Source: Francisella endosymbiont of Ornithodoros moubata | GTDB taxonomy: Bacteria; Pseudomonadota; Gammaproteobacteria; Francisellales; Francisellaceae | Assembly: GCA_002095075.2 (NCBI GenBank) | Contig: LVCE01000001.1 | Span: 62,001-126,000 of the forward strand | Length of the DNA stretch: 64,000 nt | Reading direction: 5' to 3' | Part shown: piece by piece, positions 62,515 through 64,000 of the stretch | Layout of the letters: every line of letters starts with the position of its first letter | Position numbering within the stretch: position 1 is the first letter of the stretch | Notes under the pieces: model-generated | What the model saw: the letters and a program-made list of their open reading frames with translations, nothing else | What the model was told of the DNA's origin: nothing | The model's database searches: none | Translations under genes and position numbers: made by a program

Positions 62515-62638
62515 AATTTCAAAATGGATCTATCTGCAAAATTGTTAGAGTTAATATTAGCATTTTTGGGTAAAATGAAAAACCCTCAATGTCTATTAAC
62601 TTAGATTGTTATCAACATTAATAATTAAGATTTATTTG

Positions 62639-62647
62639 TGCTATAAT
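62639..62647 (+). promoter_or_regulatory. Probable extended -10 promoter of gyrB
   Basis: TGCTATAAT ending at 62647 is a consensus -10 hexamer with the TG extension, about 48 nt upstream of the gyrB ATG. No convincing -35 hexamer is seen at the usual spacing, as expected for an extended -10 promoter. GGAG at 62686-62689 is a ribosome binding site. Confidence 0.5.
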
Positions 62648-62680
62648 ATCTAGAGATTGAATTTTAAATAATAACGATAA

Positions 62681-64000
<1,320 letters not shown>

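Overview
The window looks like a chromosomal segment of a Francisella species. The grounds are very low G+C, a lipid A galactosamine-modification cluster (naxD, flmF2, flmK), a two-subunit-type SspA, a GadC-like permease next to a PotD-like protein, and the gene order lptD-surA-rsmA-apaH-aroQ-accB-accC. The density of broken genes fits a host-restricted lineage such as F. tularensis, F. persica or a tick Francisella-like endosymbiont. No species marker was tested. Family assignments come from motifs recognised by eye, because no database search was possible.

Layout. 1-4.4 kb: MFS tail, dead uup ABC ATPase, dead POT peptide transporter and a dead membrane protein. 4.5-20.5 kb: an almost intact housekeeping and virulence block holding glnS, a divergent PEP carboxykinase-like gene, mraY-murD-ftsW, naxD, flmF2, flmK, yggX, tusE, sspA, sohB, holB, yhbY (one-base frameshift), hemB and trmL. 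20.6-23.1 kb: dead periplasmic asparaginase and dead POT transporter. 23.2-33.8 kb: argS, then lptD-surA-rsmA-apaH-aroQ-accB-accC and a RodZ-like gene. 33.8-42.2 kb: dead MscS channel, epmA-birA, broken recJ, an AI-2E permease, a gadC-like gene and a potD-like gene. 42.4-55.7 kb: a pseudogene field around a single intact trxB and an intact DUF2147 gene. It holds rsgA, a DUF2147 paralogue, mutL, three MFS relics, a trxB relic, a GIY-YIG gene, gph, cutC, DUF1543, DUF2971, GFA, AI-2E, an SDR and small genes, with palindromic repeats between them. 55.8-64 kb: sucCD, a dead TIGR03546/TIGR03545-like fusion, a DsbA-fold lipoprotein, a dead dus, a dead hypothetical and the start of gyrB.

How it fits together. 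Genes for translation (glnS, argS, rsmA, trmL, epmA), envelope building (mraY, murD, ftsW, lptD, surA, flm genes), haem, fatty acid initiation (accBC with birA to attach biotin) and the TCA cycle (sucCD) are intact. Transporters, repair genes and accessory enzymes are decaying. mutL has lost most of its ATPase domain and recJ is frameshifted. Several frameshifts in other genes are single-base changes in A/T runs, as expected when mismatch repair fails. Many nonsense or active-site changes are consistent with G/C to A/T transitions.

Most worth a second look: a PckA-family protein with an intact P-loop but substitutions at conserved metal and substrate positions, a His-to-Tyr change at a conserved active-site position of AroQ, a probable codon-3 nonsense in the gadC-like gene, and the mismatch-repair/homopolymer pattern.
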